Part shown: positions 7,171 to 14,411 of the stretch, piece by piece | Numbering within the stretch: the first letter of the stretch is position 1 | Layout of the letters: each line of letters begins with the position of its first letter | Source of the DNA: Lachnospiraceae bacterium | GTDB taxonomy: Bacteria; Bacillota; Clostridia; Lachnospirales; Lachnospiraceae | NCBI GenBank assembly: GCA_024691145.1 | Contig: JAILNW010000224.1 | Span: forward strand, 1 to 15,477 | Direction: 5' to 3' | DNA: 15,477 bases | Made by a program: the position numbers and the translations under genes | Notes under the pieces: generated by a model | The model's database searches: none | Told to the model about the DNA's origin: nothing | The model's input: only the letters and a program-made list of their open reading frames with translations

Positions 7171-8523
7171 ATGAGGAATTTATTAAAAACAGGGAAAATA
7201 TGTATTACAATGTTTCTGTTTACAGTGCTATTGACTATAGTAGGTGGTAAAGAAGCTTTTGCAGGTAATGCTAACATTAGATTTTTAACAGATAATCCGG
7301 TCATTGATGTGGGAGGCACTGTTAATATTTCTATTGATATTGAAGCAGATGTTGAACTTGCTGACATAGAGGCATCTATTTCATATGATCAGAATATATT
7401 ACAGTTTGTGTCTGGCGGCGATTTTATAACCGGAGCAGATGGATATCTTAGATTAACTGATAAGGCAAGTGTAGGAGGTACTACACGTCATTATTCAATG
7501 GCATTTAATGTTGCCGCAGCAGGAGAGTGTGAGGTAACTTTAGTTGGAGCTGCTTCGGTGCTTGATGTAAATTATGAAGAAGTGAACTATGCATTTGCAC
7601 CTGTTAAGGTTACAGGACAAAGTGTGGTGGTACTTAGCGATGATGCAACATTAAAGGCAATTAAGATTAGCCCGGGTAATTTAGAGGAGGAATTTTCGCC
7701 AGCCTTAACAGAGTATAAGGTTACAATACCATTTGAGAATGAATATGTTGTTGTTAATGCAGTACCTAATGAAGAAAATGCAAGAGTTGAGATTAATGGT
7801 GTAGAAGGTCTTAATACAGGATGGAATACTGCAGAGATTGTGGTAACAGCCCAGGCTGGCAATACTAATACATACAATCTTCTTATATACAGACAGTTTG
7901 AAGATGAAGCAGAGGATAATAAGAAAAAAACAGAAAGTAAAGAGCTTCTTGAAAACAGAGGAAAGATGATAGTTGTTGAAGAAGCAGGAAGAGTCTATCT
8001 TTCGAATGCATTTACATATGAGATAGTAGAACTTGAAGATAAGAGTATTATTCCTATTGGATATAAGTCAACTAAAGTAACAATAAGCGGAGTTAATGTG
8101 GATGCGTATGTTCTTGAAAGTAATCCTAAGGATAACTTTATACTTATATATGCTGCTAACATATCTACAGGAGATACTGATTTTTACCAGTATGATAAAA
8201 AAGAGAATACTATACAAAGATATAACAGAGCAACAAAGATTGTATCAAATGCAGTAACAGGTTCTGATTTATCAAAAAATGAGTATGAGAAGAAAATAAC
8301 ATTATGTTCTGTAATTATTGCATTGCTTGCACTGCTTTTAGCTGTAACAATGATACTTGCAATTAAACTTTTACTTAAATTACAGGATAAGAAGTATAAC
8401 GACGATGAATTTGATGAAGACGATGAAGACGATATAGATTTAGATGAAGAGTTTAGTGATGACGACATAAGAGATATTGAAACTCTTGATGAAGACGATG
8501 ATGATGACGATATACTATTGTAG
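7171..8523 (+). CDS. Membrane-anchored surface protein with cohesin-like and cadherin-like domains and an acidic cytoplasmic tail
   Basis: This 450-residue protein starts with a signal peptide (residues 1-31, ending EAFA). Residues about 33-148 resemble a cohesin domain: a beta-rich fold with a VGGTVNISIDIE strand pair, ISYDQNILQFV and a late AFAPVKVTG strand. Residues about 158-241 are a cadherin-like beta-sandwich (PF12733-like), the same type that ends the upstream hydrolase. Residues 242-375 are charged and unassigned. A transmembrane helix spans about 377-403, and the last 40 residues are a cytoplasmic tail with 27 Asp/Glu among residues 411-448. ATG 7171 is chosen because GAGG lies 8 nt upstream and the promoter -10 overlaps the earlier in-frame ATG at 7135. 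Cohesins classically bind dockerins; I see no dockerin here. A role in anchoring or scaffolding wall enzymes is inferred. Confidence 0.78.
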   Translation: MRNLLKTGKICITMFLFTVLLTIVGGKEAFAGNANIRFLTDNPVIDVGGTVNISIDIEADVELADIEASISYDQNILQFVSGGDFITGADGYLRLTDKASVGGTTRHYSMAFNVAAAGECEVTLVGAASVLDVNYEEVNYAFAPVKVTGQSVVVLSDDATLKAIKISPGNLEEEFSPALTEYKVTIPFENEYVVVNAVPNEENARVEINGVEGLNTGWNTAEIVVTAQAGNTNTYNLLIYRQFEDEAEDNKKKTESKELLENRGKMIVVEEAGRVYLSNAFTYEIVELEDKSIIPIGYKSTKVTISGVNVDAYVLESNPKDNFILIYAANISTGDTDFYQYDKKENTIQRYNRATKIVSNAVTGSDLSKNEYEKKITLCSVIIALLALLLAVTMILAIKLLLKLQDKKYNDDEFDEDDEDDIDLDEEFSDDDIRDIETLDEDDDDDDILL

Positions 8524-8538
8524 GAATCGGAAGATATG

Positions 8539-8550
8539 ACCTTAAGAGGT
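8539..8550 (+). promoter_or_regulatory. Small dyad overlapping the gntR ribosome-binding site
   Basis: ACCT at 8539-8542 and AGGT at 8547-8550 form a short inverted repeat with a 4-nt centre that overlaps the Shine-Dalgarno (AGAGGTGAG, 8545-8553). It could be an autoregulatory operator or a weak RNA stem hiding the site. Four-base arms are short enough to occur by chance. Confidence 0.2.
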
Positions 8551-8557
8551 GAGTGGC

Positions 8558-8932
8558 ATGATTATTAAGATTGATTTTAACAGTGATGAGGCATTATATA
8601 TGCAGCTTAGGAATCAGATTATTATCGGAATAGCTAATTCTGAACTTAGAGATGGCGATAACCTGCCTTCTGTAAGGAATCTTGCCATGGATATAGGTAT
8701 CAACATGCATACAGTTAATAAAGCATACAATATTTTAAGACAAGAGGGATATATAAAACTTGACAGGAGATATGGTGCTGTTGTATGTATTGATATTGAT
8801 AAGTGTCAGGCAGAACTTGATATGATTCGTAATCTAAGGGTTATTCTTGCCAGGGCAGCTTGTAAGAATATTTCCAAAGAAGAAGTACATGAGGCTGTTG
8901 ACAGGATATTTGATGAATTCGAGGGAATGTAA
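8558..8932 (+). CDS. YtrA-type GntR-family transcriptional regulator
   Basis: This 124-residue DNA-binding protein has a winged helix-turn-helix at about residues 8-75, with the GntR hallmark LPSVRNLAMDIGIN at 36-49 and HTVNKAYNILRQEGYI at 51-66. A short helical tail (about 83-123) takes the place of an effector-binding domain, which is typical of the small YtrA subfamily. The ATG at 8558 has GAGGT 7 nt upstream; a GTG at 8549 overlaps that site. It starts 34 nt after the cohesin-protein gene with no terminator between, and ends 19 nt before clpC. YtrA regulators usually sit beside ABC transporter genes; here the neighbour is clpC, in the position where Bacilli place ctsR. Control of clpC or of its own unit is inferred from position only. 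Confidence 0.9.
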   Translation: MIIKIDFNSDEALYMQLRNQIIIGIANSELRDGDNLPSVRNLAMDIGINMHTVNKAYNILRQEGYIKLDRRYGAVVCIDIDKCQAELDMIRNLRVILARAACKNISKEEVHEAVDRIFDEFEGM

Positions 8933-8951
8933 CGGATAGGAGGATTTAGGC

Positions 8952-11426
8952 ATGAATAAGTATACTCAGAGCGCAAAAGATACATTAGATATTGCTACAG
9001 ATGTTGCAAGAGGAATGTCCCACAATTACATTGGCACAGAACATCTGCTTATAGGTCTTCTTGTTGCAGATGGCACCGCAGGCAAGGTTTTGCTTGAAAA
9101 TGGAGTTGATGAAGAAAGAGTAATTAATCTTATCAGCAAGCTTATTAATGAGAACAGGCCAGAGATTGTTGTAAGCAAGGACAGTATAACACCAAGGGCT
9201 AAGAAACTTATAAAGGCAGCAGAGAATGAAGCAGAGAGACTTCATTCATCAAGTGTTGGAACAGAGCATTTTCTTATTGCAATGATTAAAGATGGTTCGT
9301 GTTTTGCCAATGTATTGCTTAACACTATAGGTGTAAATATGCAGAAACTATATGTCGATACAATGTGTGCAATTGGAGTTGATGCCAATGCTGCAAAGAA
9401 TGAATATCTCCAGGCAAAGGGCAAAAATAAGTATAAATCATCTACACCGACATTAGACCAGTATAGCAGGGATCTTACAGAATATGCAAAGGATGGAAAA
9501 CTTGATCCTGTAATAGGCAGAAAGAATGAGATAGAAAGAGTTATACAGATTCTTAGCAGAAGAAGCAAGAACAATCCATGTCTTGTGGGAGAACCTGGAG
9601 TAGGTAAAACTGCAATTGCAGAAGGTCTGGCACAAAAAATAATATCTGGTGATGTGCCAGATACAGTAAGGGATTTAAGGGTTCTTACTCTTGATTTGTC
9701 TGGTATGGTGGCAGGTTCAAAGTACAGAGGAGAATTTGAAGAGCGTATTAAGAAAGTAATTAAAGAAGTAACCAATAGTGGCAACATACTTCTTTTTATA
9801 GATGAGATACATACTATTATAGGAGCTGGTGGTGCAGAAGGAGCAATTGATGCATCTAATATATTAAAACCTTCTTTATCAAGAGGTGAGATACAAATCT
9901 TAGGTGCAACCACAAGAGAAGAATACAGAAAACATATAGAAAAGGATGCTGCTCTTGAAAGAAGATTCCAGCCTATAGCTGTAGAGGAGCCGGGAGAGGC
10001 AGAATGTATAGAAATTTTAAATGGACTTAAGCATAAATATGAAGAACATCATAAGGTTGTTATAAGTAATGAAGCGGTAGAGGCTGCAGTTAAGATGTCC
10101 ATAAGATATATTAATGACAGATATCTTCCAGATAAGGCAATTGATGTTATTGATGAGGCATCATCAAAGATAAGATTAAAGTCTTATAAAAAAGATGAAG
10201 CAGTTACTGAATTAGAAGAAAAGATTAATAAGATTATAAAAGAAAAAGAAGAGGCCGTTCTTTCGGGAGATTTGGAAAAGGCGAAGAAGATAAGCGCTAA
10301 ACAGCAGAGAGCTGCTAAAAAACTTGCCGCCATAAAGGATAGTCTTGAAAATGATGAAGATGAGGTTTTAGTTGTGGGTGAGGAAGAAGTAGCGGATATT
10401 ATATCTGGCTGGACAAAGATTCCTGTAACAAAACTTAGAGAAGAGGAAAGTAAAAGACTTAGAAATCTTGAAAATGTTCTTCATCAGAGAGTTGTAGGCC
10501 AGGAAGAGGCTGTAAAAGCAGTTTCTAAGGCTGTAAGACGAGGAAGAGTAGGACTTAAAGATCCTAACAGACCGATAGGTTCATTTCTTTTTCTTGGACC
10601 AACTGGTGTTGGAAAAACAGAACTTTGCAAAGCTCTTGCAGAGGCATTATTTGGTGATGAGAATGCCATGATAAGAGTTGATATGTCTGAATATATGGAA
10701 AAGCACAGTGTTTCAAAACTTATTGGATCTCCTCCAGGATATGTAGGATATGACGAAGGCGGACAGTTAAGTGAGAAAGTAAGACAGCATCCATATTCAG
10801 TTATATTATTTGATGAGATTGAAAAGGCACATTCGGATGTATTTAACATACTTCTTCAGGTACTTGATGACGGAAGAATAACAGACTCCCAGGGAAGACA
10901 GATAAGCTTTAAGAATAACGTTATAATTATGACTTCCAATGCAGGTGCGCAGAAGATTATTGCACCTAAGCTTCTTGGATTTACATCAAAGAATGATGAA
11001 CAGGTTAATTATAATAACATGAAGCAGAATGTTATGTCTGAGATAAAGGAAATGTTTAAACCAGAGTTCCTTAACAGAATTGATGAGATAATTGTATTCC
11101 ATTCACTTACTAAGGATCATTTAAGAGGTATTGTTAAACTGCTTCTTAATAACATTTCCAAGAGAACAAAGGAGTCTATGGATATAACAATTGAAGCTGA
11201 TGACAAAACTGCTGATTTTATCTTAGAAAAAGGTTATGATAAGAACTACGGTGCAAGACCTCTTAAGAGAACCATACAGACAGAGATTGAGGATATGCTT
11301 GCAGATGAGTTCCTGGAGGGCAATGTAAAAGAAGGAGATATTATAAAGCTTACTGTGGAAGAAGGCAAGCTGACATTTTCAAGAGAACATAAAAGACGCA
11401 CAAGAAAAAAGACTGTAAAGAAGTAA
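8952..11426 (+). CDS. clpC: ClpC, AAA+ unfoldase subunit of the Clp protease
   Basis: This 824-residue Hsp100 protein unfolds substrates and feeds them to ClpP. Two Clp_N repeats occupy about residues 1-145. The first AAA+ module has Walker A GEPGVGKT (213-220) and Walker B LFIDE (281-285). A coiled-coil middle/UVR-like region (about 415-465) separates it from the second module, with Walker A GPTGVGKT (549-556), Walker B LFDE (619-622) and a C-terminal small domain. LGF at 675-677 fits the ClpP-docking loop, so it is likely a true protease partner rather than ClpB. An AGGAGG at 8938-8943 lies 8 nt before the ATG. There is no mcsA or mcsB and no paired CtsR heptad upstream, so heat-shock control may differ from Bacilli. 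A perfect terminator follows. Confidence 0.96.
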   Translation: MNKYTQSAKDTLDIATDVARGMSHNYIGTEHLLIGLLVADGTAGKVLLENGVDEERVINLISKLINENRPEIVVSKDSITPRAKKLIKAAENEAERLHSSSVGTEHFLIAMIKDGSCFANVLLNTIGVNMQKLYVDTMCAIGVDANAAKNEYLQAKGKNKYKSSTPTLDQYSRDLTEYAKDGKLDPVIGRKNEIERVIQILSRRSKNNPCLVGEPGVGKTAIAEGLAQKIISGDVPDTVRDLRVLTLDLSGMVAGSKYRGEFEERIKKVIKEVTNSGNILLFIDEIHTIIGAGGAEGAIDASNILKPSLSRGEIQILGATTREEYRKHIEKDAALERRFQPIAVEEPGEAECIEILNGLKHKYEEHHKVVISNEAVEAAVKMSIRYINDRYLPDKAIDVIDEASSKIRLKSYKKDEAVTELEEKINKIIKEKEEAVLSGDLEKAKKISAKQQRAAKKLAAIKDSLENDEDEVLVVGEEEVADIISGWTKIPVTKLREEESKRLRNLENVLHQRVVGQEEAVKAVSKAVRRGRVGLKDPNRPIGSFLFLGPTGVGKTELCKALAEALFGDENAMIRVDMSEYMEKHSVSKLIGSPPGYVGYDEGGQLSEKVRQHPYSVILFDEIEKAHSDVFNILLQVLDDGRITDSQGRQISFKNNVIIMTSNAGAQKIIAPKLLGFTSKNDEQVNYNNMKQNVMSEIKEMFKPEFLNRIDEIIVFHSLTKDHLRGIVKLLLNNISKRTKESMDITIEADDKTADFILEKGYDKNYGARPLKRTIQTEIEDMLADEFLEGNVKEGDIIKLTVEEGKLTFSREHKRRTRKKTVKK

Positions 11427-11434
11427 TATTTTTT

Positions 11435-11477
11435 AATACACTGTAAAATTTACATAATTTTACAGTGTATTTTTTTT
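11435..11477 (+). terminator. Intrinsic terminator after clpC
   Basis: A perfect 16-bp stem pairs 11435-11450 with 11456-11471 around a 5-nt loop and runs straight into T residues up to 11477. It is the clearest terminator in the window. No T-run exists on the opposite strand, so it acts in one direction. Confidence 0.93.
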
Positions 11478-11496
11478 AGAAATGTTGCACAAATCA

Positions 11497-11526
11497 GTGG
11501 CAAAAATCTCAAAAATATTGTATAAT
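11497..11526 (+). promoter_or_regulatory. Sigma-A type promoter upstream of the 137-residue protein
   Basis: A perfect -10 TATAAT at 11521-11526 lies 18 bp after GTGGCA (11497-11502), a 4-of-6 match to the -35. Transcription would start near 11533, giving a leader of about 70 nt. Confidence 0.62.
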
Positions 11527-11604
11527 TATATATAAGATACATTAGGACATCTTAGGTGGCAGATGACCACAAACTTTAAGAAATTGTATTAGGAGGGACT
11601 TTAC

Positions 11605-12018
11605 ATGGCAATAGTGGATGAATTAATACGTAGTGAAGCTGACGGAGGACTTAGTTTCGGTAACTACACATTAGATTCCAAGTCAAAAGTATCGGATTTT
11701 GAACATGAGGGAGATTTGTATAAGGTTAAAACATTCAAGGAAATCACAAAACTTGAGAAGAATGGAATGTTTGTATATGAATCTGTACCTGGGACTACTG
11801 TAACGGACATGAAAGTAACTGAAGACAGTATGAACTTTGATGTTAGCGGTAAGGAGGACGCACAGATAACATTGGAACTTGAAGCTGAGAAAGACTACAA
11901 GATAATTGTAAATGATGCGGAGATTGGCGATATGAAGACTAATCTGGGTGGAAAACTTGTATTTAGTCTTGTTCTTGAAGAAGATTCCAAGTCGAGTGTT
12001 TGTATTAAAAGATTATAA
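11605..12018 (+). CDS. Conserved-looking small acidic protein of unknown function
   Basis: I do not recognise an experimentally defined family for this 137-residue protein. It has no signal peptide, membrane segment or obvious catalytic motif. The sequence is acidic and beta-rich: GGLSFGNYTL near residues 14-23, DFEHEGDLYKVKTFKEITKL near 31-50, a VYESVPGT stretch near 57-64, and a C-terminal half of alternating short strands. I recall similar proteins in Lachnospiraceae carrying the automated label 'endosialidase', but nothing visible supports a sialidase and I cannot check this. AGGAGG at 11591-11596 lies 8 nt before the ATG. It has its own promoter and is followed by a terminator-like hairpin, so it is probably expressed strongly and partly on its own, between clpC and radA. 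Confidence 0.85.
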   Translation: MAIVDELIRSEADGGLSFGNYTLDSKSKVSDFEHEGDLYKVKTFKEITKLEKNGMFVYESVPGTTVTDMKVTEDSMNFDVSGKEDAQITLELEAEKDYKIIVNDAEIGDMKTNLGGKLVFSLVLEEDSKSSVCIKRL

Positions 12019-12060
12019 TTAATATTTATGTTTTTAATAATTGGGAGACAACGTTAACCG

Positions 12061-12098
12061 GGTAGGAGGGTTATTATCCCTCCTGCCTATTTTATTTT
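12061..12098 (+). terminator. Terminator-like hairpin between the 137-residue protein and the GNAT gene
   Basis: 12061-12070 pairs with 12078-12087 (10 bp, one G-U, mostly G-C) around a 7-nt loop, followed by TATTTTATTTT. The stem looks like an intrinsic terminator with an interrupted T-tract. It ends less than 10 nt before the Shine-Dalgarno of the next gene, so it may act as a partial terminator or attenuator inside a longer transcript. Confidence 0.78.
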
Positions 12099-12115
12099 AC
12101 AATATGGAGGATAAT

Positions 12116-12670
12116 ATGGATTATTTATTCAAGAATAGCAGTGTAAGCGTTAGAAAAATGCGCGACAGTATTTGCGACTATGTATTTTTAACAGAATGGT
12201 TATCAGCTCCAGGAATACAAAGTTATAATAGTGATGAAGCTGATGCTGTTGAACTTGATAAAGTAATCAAGCAGTATAATCCTAGAATTAAGGAAGAAGA
12301 TGGCGAGTACGCATTTATTATTGAATATGACGGAATTGCTGTCGGATATATGCAGTATTATGATATAACGGATGAACTTAAAAGTGCACTTAAAGATAAC
12401 TCTGAAGAGGCTATGGATAAGACCATGGCGATTGATATACTTATTGGAAAGTCAGAGTACCAGAACATGGGTATTGGAACAGAAACTATTACAGGCATGG
12501 CAGAATATATGCTTAATAATGGTATTGCAGATATGATTGTTGCCGGACCTTCTGAAGATAATTTAAGGGCAATCCGTTGTTTTGAAAAAAGTGGTTTTAG
12601 CAAACTTAGAACTGCTACCATAACTAAGGATGGCAGAAGCAAGGTTACTATGATAGTTAAGAAAAAATAA
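12116..12670 (+). CDS. GNAT N-acetyltransferase, AAC(6')-like fold group
   Basis: This 184-residue cytoplasmic protein should transfer acetyl from acetyl-CoA to an amine. The acetyl-CoA motif A is QNMGIGT at residues 116-122 and is followed by the NLRAIRCFEKSGF motif B at 149-161. FLTEWLSAPGI (24-34), FIIEYDGIAVGY (67-78) and IDILIG (106-111) resemble the AAC(6') aminoglycoside acetyltransferases; D107 aligns with the Asp seen at that site in AAC(6')-Ie. The substrate cannot be read from sequence, and this housekeeping context does not suggest an acquired resistance gene. ATG 12116 is chosen because GGAGG ends 5 nt upstream; an ATG at 12104 and a TTG at 12041 are in frame but the first overlaps this site and the second would read through the hairpin. 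radA follows after 21 nt. Confidence 0.88.
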   Translation: MDYLFKNSSVSVRKMRDSICDYVFLTEWLSAPGIQSYNSDEADAVELDKVIKQYNPRIKEEDGEYAFIIEYDGIAVGYMQYYDITDELKSALKDNSEEAMDKTMAIDILIGKSEYQNMGIGTETITGMAEYMLNNGIADMIVAGPSEDNLRAIRCFEKSGFSKLRTATITKDGRSKVTMIVKKK

Positions 12671-12691
12671 TCAGATTTGGTGGATTAAGAT

Positions 12692-14059
12692 ATGGCAAAA
12701 GCAAAAACCGTATTCTTTTGTAAAGAATGTGGATATGAATCAGGCAAATGGCTTGGTCAGTGTCCCGGATGCAGGAACTGGGACACAATGGTGGAAGGAA
12801 AGAGTGTAACAAAGGGAACGACAGCTCCAAAGACCTACAGAACACCTGCAGGTGGAAGTCAGGGTGTTGTTTCTTTGTCAAAAGTTGAATTCAGAAAGAA
12901 TGAAAGATTAGAAACTGGAATAGGTGAGCTGGACAGAGTTCTGGGAGGTGGAATTGTACCAGGTTCTTTGGTTTTAGTAGGAGGAGATCCCGGTATAGGA
13001 AAGTCTACACTTTTATTACAAATGTGCAAGGAACTGGCAAATAAGGAAAAGAAAGTATTATACATATCTGGTGAGGAATCCTGTGAACAGATTAAGATGA
13101 GAGCTGACAGAATTGAGGATTTTAAAGGAGATTTGTTACTTTTAAGCGAAACAAATCTTACTCTTATTGAGGAAATTGCAGGAGAGATTAAGCCAGAGAT
13201 TTTAATAATTGATTCTATACAGACCATGTATAAGGAAGATGTTTCAGGTTCGCCAGGAAGTATAAGCCAGGTAAGGGAATCAACAAGTGTCCTTATGCAT
13301 ATAGCAAAGATTTTGGGCATAACAGTATTTATAGTTGGTCATGTTACGAAGGAAGGTAACGTGGCTGGACCAAGGCTGTTAGAGCATATGGTGGATACAG
13401 TGCTGTATTTTGAAGGTGAGAATCATGCTTCCTACAGAATGCTTAGAGCTGTTAAGAACAGATTTGGATCAACTAATGAAGTTGGTGTTTTTGAAATGAA
13501 GCAGACAGGACTTAGCGAAGTAACTAATCCTTCAGAATATATGCTTCAGGGAAAACCTGTTAATGAGCCTGGTTCAGTTGTTACATGTACCATGGAAGGA
13601 ACAAGACCTATTCTTGTTGAGATACAGGCACTTGTATGCAGAACAAGTTTTAACTTTCCAAGACGAACAGTTGCAGGTGCTGATTTTAACAGACTTAATA
13701 TACTTATGGCAGTACTTGAAAAGCGTATGGGACTTAAGATGGCAGAGTGCGATGCATATGTTAATGTTGCAGGTGGCATGAAACTTAATGAAACATCCAT
13801 AGACCTTTCTGTGGTTGCTGCTATAGTTTCTAGTTATTTTAATAAAGAAATTGATGAGAAGACTATAATATTTGGCGAAGTAGGTCTTACCGGGGAGGTA
13901 AGAGCTGTAAGTAATGCCAATACCCGAGTTTTAGAAGCCGAAAAGATGGGATTTAACAGAGTTATTCTTCCAGCAGCCAATTTAAAGGGGCTGCCAGAAG
14001 TTAAACTTAAACTGTGTCCTATTAAGTCGGTAAGGGAGTTTGGGCAATATTTGAATTAA
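12692..14059 (+). CDS. radA: RadA/Sms, DNA repair and branch-migration ATPase
   Basis: This 455-residue protein is a RecA-like helicase that helps process recombination intermediates. A C4 zinc finger lies at C10, C13, C24 and C27. The RecA-type ATPase follows, with Walker A GDPGIGKST at 98-106, Walker B LIIDS at 171-175 and the RadA-specific KNRFG at 255-259. The C-terminal part, from about 285, is the Lon-like domain that supports hexamer and DNA binding. The length is normal. A GGTGG ribosome-binding site lies about 9 nt before the ATG. radA lies near clpC, as in many Firmicutes, but two other genes separate them here and disA does not follow. It probably shares a transcript with the GNAT gene upstream and the barstar-like gene downstream. 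Confidence 0.97.
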   Translation: MAKAKTVFFCKECGYESGKWLGQCPGCRNWDTMVEGKSVTKGTTAPKTYRTPAGGSQGVVSLSKVEFRKNERLETGIGELDRVLGGGIVPGSLVLVGGDPGIGKSTLLLQMCKELANKEKKVLYISGEESCEQIKMRADRIEDFKGDLLLLSETNLTLIEEIAGEIKPEILIIDSIQTMYKEDVSGSPGSISQVRESTSVLMHIAKILGITVFIVGHVTKEGNVAGPRLLEHMVDTVLYFEGENHASYRMLRAVKNRFGSTNEVGVFEMKQTGLSEVTNPSEYMLQGKPVNEPGSVVTCTMEGTRPILVEIQALVCRTSFNFPRRTVAGADFNRLNILMAVLEKRMGLKMAECDAYVNVAGGMKLNETSIDLSVVAAIVSSYFNKEIDEKTIIFGEVGLTGEVRAVSNANTRVLEAEKMGFNRVILPAANLKGLPEVKLKLCPIKSVREFGQYLN

Positions 14060-14094
14060 CATAGAAGGGGAAATTTTTTCATGGGGGGAAAAAC

Positions 14095-14388
14095 ATGAGA
14101 TATGTTAATTTAGATGCAAGCAGGATGACGGATGTGGAGACAGTACATCAGTATATAGCTGAGCAGTTTGGCATAAGGCCTTATGGCAGCAGCCTTGATG
14201 ATATGCTTCTTACGCTTGTAAGTTTAAAGTATGAGTATCTTGTAAAAATAAAGAATGCTGAGATGCTTGATATTTATCTTGGAGAGTATGGAAAGGTACT
14301 TATAGATGTGCTTGGAATAGCAAGGGATATTAACAGGCTACTTCATATAAGATTCTTGTGGGAAATTGATAAAACAAGACTATATTAA
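14095..14388 (+). CDS. Barstar-like protein (ribonuclease-inhibitor fold)
   Basis: This 97-residue protein resembles barstar, the intracellular inhibitor of barnase: VHQYIAEQFGIRPYGSSLDD (residues 17-36) parallels the barstar segment from L16 to A36, including the Y-G and L-D pair. D35 matches barstar D35, a key barnase contact, but the positions of barstar W38 and D39 are both Leu here, so the target may differ or the function may have changed. No secreted RNase or toxin gene is visible in the window. The start ATG has a G-rich site (GGGGGG, 14083-14088) 6 nt upstream. It begins 35 nt after radA with no terminator, so it is probably co-transcribed. The family call rests on my pattern match and should be confirmed by profile search. 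Confidence 0.75.
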   Translation: MRYVNLDASRMTDVETVHQYIAEQFGIRPYGSSLDDMLLTLVSLKYEYLVKIKNAEMLDIYLGEYGKVLIDVLGIARDINRLLHIRFLWEIDKTRLY

Positions 14389-14411
14389 TTATATGTAAAG
14401 GAGTTGCTGAT

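Noticed and set aside
8184..8468. Serine-rich minus-strand frame opposite the acidic tail
   Set aside because: It is the antisense of Asp/Glu codons and has no ribosome-binding site.
8486..8516. Internal promoter for gntR-clpC (TTGATG and TATACT)
   Set aside because: The spacer is 19 bp, the -35 is weak, and both elements lie within the repetitive Asp codons of the preceding gene.
8521..8560. CtsR heptad operator upstream of gntR-clpC
   Set aside because: Only a single TGACC-like half-site is seen; the required direct repeat is absent.
9242..9913. Long open frame on the minus strand inside clpC
   Set aside because: It is antisense to highly conserved Walker motifs of clpC and its translation has low-complexity Ser/Leu character; a shadow.
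12116..12670. Calling the GNAT gene an antibiotic resistance determinant
   Set aside because: Similarity to AAC(6') is at fold and motif level only, and the housekeeping context argues against it.
13563..13781. Second plus-strand frame inside radA
   Set aside because: It overlaps the conserved RadA C-terminal domain in another frame without a plausible ribosome-binding site or protein character.
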